Of a DNA stretch of 64,000 bases, positions 63,734-64,000 are shown one piece after another. The stretch comes from Bacteroides intestinalis (GTDB taxonomy: Bacteria > Bacteroidota > Bacteroidia > Bacteroidales > Bacteroidaceae): the NCBI RefSeq assembly GCF_003464595.1, contig NZ_QRZF01000002.1, positions 1 through 64,000 of the forward strand. Direction: 5' to 3'. Each line of letters begins with the position of its first letter. Positions within the stretch are counted from its first letter, which is position 1. The notes under the pieces are model-generated. The model was not told the origin of the DNA, searched no databases, and saw nothing but the letters and a program-made list of their open reading frames with translations. Both the position numbers and the translations under genes were made by a program.

Positions 63734-63767
63734 GGAATCCGGTAAGGCTGGAGCCTTACCAGATTCC
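63734..63767 (-). terminator. Hairpin after the right-hand GH10 gene
   Basis: GGAATCCGGTAAGGC (63734-63748) pairs with GCCTTACCAGATTCC (63753-63767), with a U-G pair in minus-strand RNA and a four-base loop, 27 bases past the stop of the gene at 63795. No T run follows, so it may be a weak terminator or an RNA-stabilising hairpin. Confidence 0.5.
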
Positions 63768-63794
63768 TGTCTTCACACTTTATTCAGCCGGAGT

Positions 63795-64000
63795 TTATTC
63801 TCCTTCTGTTTCATAGGTATTCTTCCAGTCTTCACCACTGAAATCTTCACTGATATCTTTTCCGGCGATACCATCGCATACACCCTTATAAGCATGTTTG
63901 CGTCCGTAGTTTGCATCGAAGAGATTCGGTGCATCGTCCGATAACCAATATTCATGTTCTTTCTTACTGTCGGTCAGTGTCCAGATAGTGATTCCTGATT
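63795..64000 (-). CDS. GH10 xylanase, C-terminal end (partial)
   Basis: The last 67 codons of a minus-strand gene that enters from the right edge; stop at 63795-63797. The sequence includes SGITIWTLTDSKKEHEYWL, then APNLFDANYGRKHAYKGV and DGIAGKDISEDFSGEDW. The IT-W-TD block followed by LFD-NY-KHAY-GV is the last strand and helix of a GH10 barrel; compare [21 protein letters not shown] in the protein at 55841-58540. It is a third GH10 enzyme in the locus, and it ends in an acidic tail (EDWKNTYETEGE). Upstream parts and localisation are outside the window. Confidence 0.8.
   Translation of the reverse strand, partial: SGITIWTLTDSKKEHEYWLSDDAPNLFDANYGRKHAYKGVCDGIAGKDISEDFSGEDWKNTYETEGE

Overview
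The window looks like a chromosomal segment of a gut Bacteroides, probably close to the B. cellulosilyticus/B. intestinalis group. The species is inferred. The genus rests on TAnnTTTG-type promoters, tandem SusC/SusD pairs, a hybrid two-component regulator, a capsule locus ending in a WbpL-like transferase, an HU-related protein with its 'smalltalk' peptide, and very little Shine-Dalgarno signal.

Layout. (1) 1-3379: the 3' end of a capsular or O-antigen-type polysaccharide operon (2-epimerase tail, WbuB-like glycosyltransferase, SDR epimerase, an unlisted 33-aa membrane peptide, polyprenyl-phosphate sugar transferase), closed by a terminator. (2) 3400-4227: HU-related DNA-binding protein plus a 31-aa smalltalk peptide. 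(3) 4323-8143, minus strand: membrane protein/ABC ATPase/NlpC-P60/TraB-GumN cluster. (4) 8244-18928: two paralogous secreted M16 peptidases flanking kdsA, a lipid kinase, miaA, a DeoR regulator and a small HAD nucleotidase. This stretch also holds an orphan sRNA-like unit and several short repeats. (5) 19034-64000: a large glucuronoarabinoxylan utilisation locus.

The xylan locus has five transcription units. Plus strand: GH115-esterase (19177-23626); xusA-xusB-xusC-xusD-xusE-small protein-xyn10A (24309-37930); GH5 (38332-40308); CE1 esterase-SASA/GH95 fusion-GH8 (40602-46039). Minus strand: one seven-gene operon, GH35-esterase-GPH transporter-GH10/GH43 fusion-GH43-Gfo/Idh oxidoreductase-GH67 (63558 to 51792). 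The HTCS regulator (46144-50244) and a C11 peptidase lie between the two arms, and the 3' end of another GH10 enters from the right edge. Inferred workflow: surface GH10 and GH5 enzymes and the SusD lipoproteins cut and bind polymer; the SusC porins import oligosaccharides; periplasmic GH115, GH95, GH8, GH35, CE1 and SASA esterases strip side chains; the GPH carrier moves short oligomers to the cytoplasm, where the signal-less GH43 and the oxidoreductase act.

Main new observation: four promoters of the xylan locus (GH115, xusA, GH5, GH35) share one architecture. Copies of a nonamer close to ATGTAACAT repeat every 20-22 bp (two helical turns), and the promoter-proximal copy always ends 29-30 bp upstream of a TAnnTTTG -7 box. 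I infer that this is the operator array of the local HTCS. Other items: a different 22-bp-phased GTCAAC array near the HTCS promoter, a five-unit 22-bp palindrome array before the esterase operon, a C-terminally truncated esterase, and an orphan promoter-terminator unit at 14266-14340.
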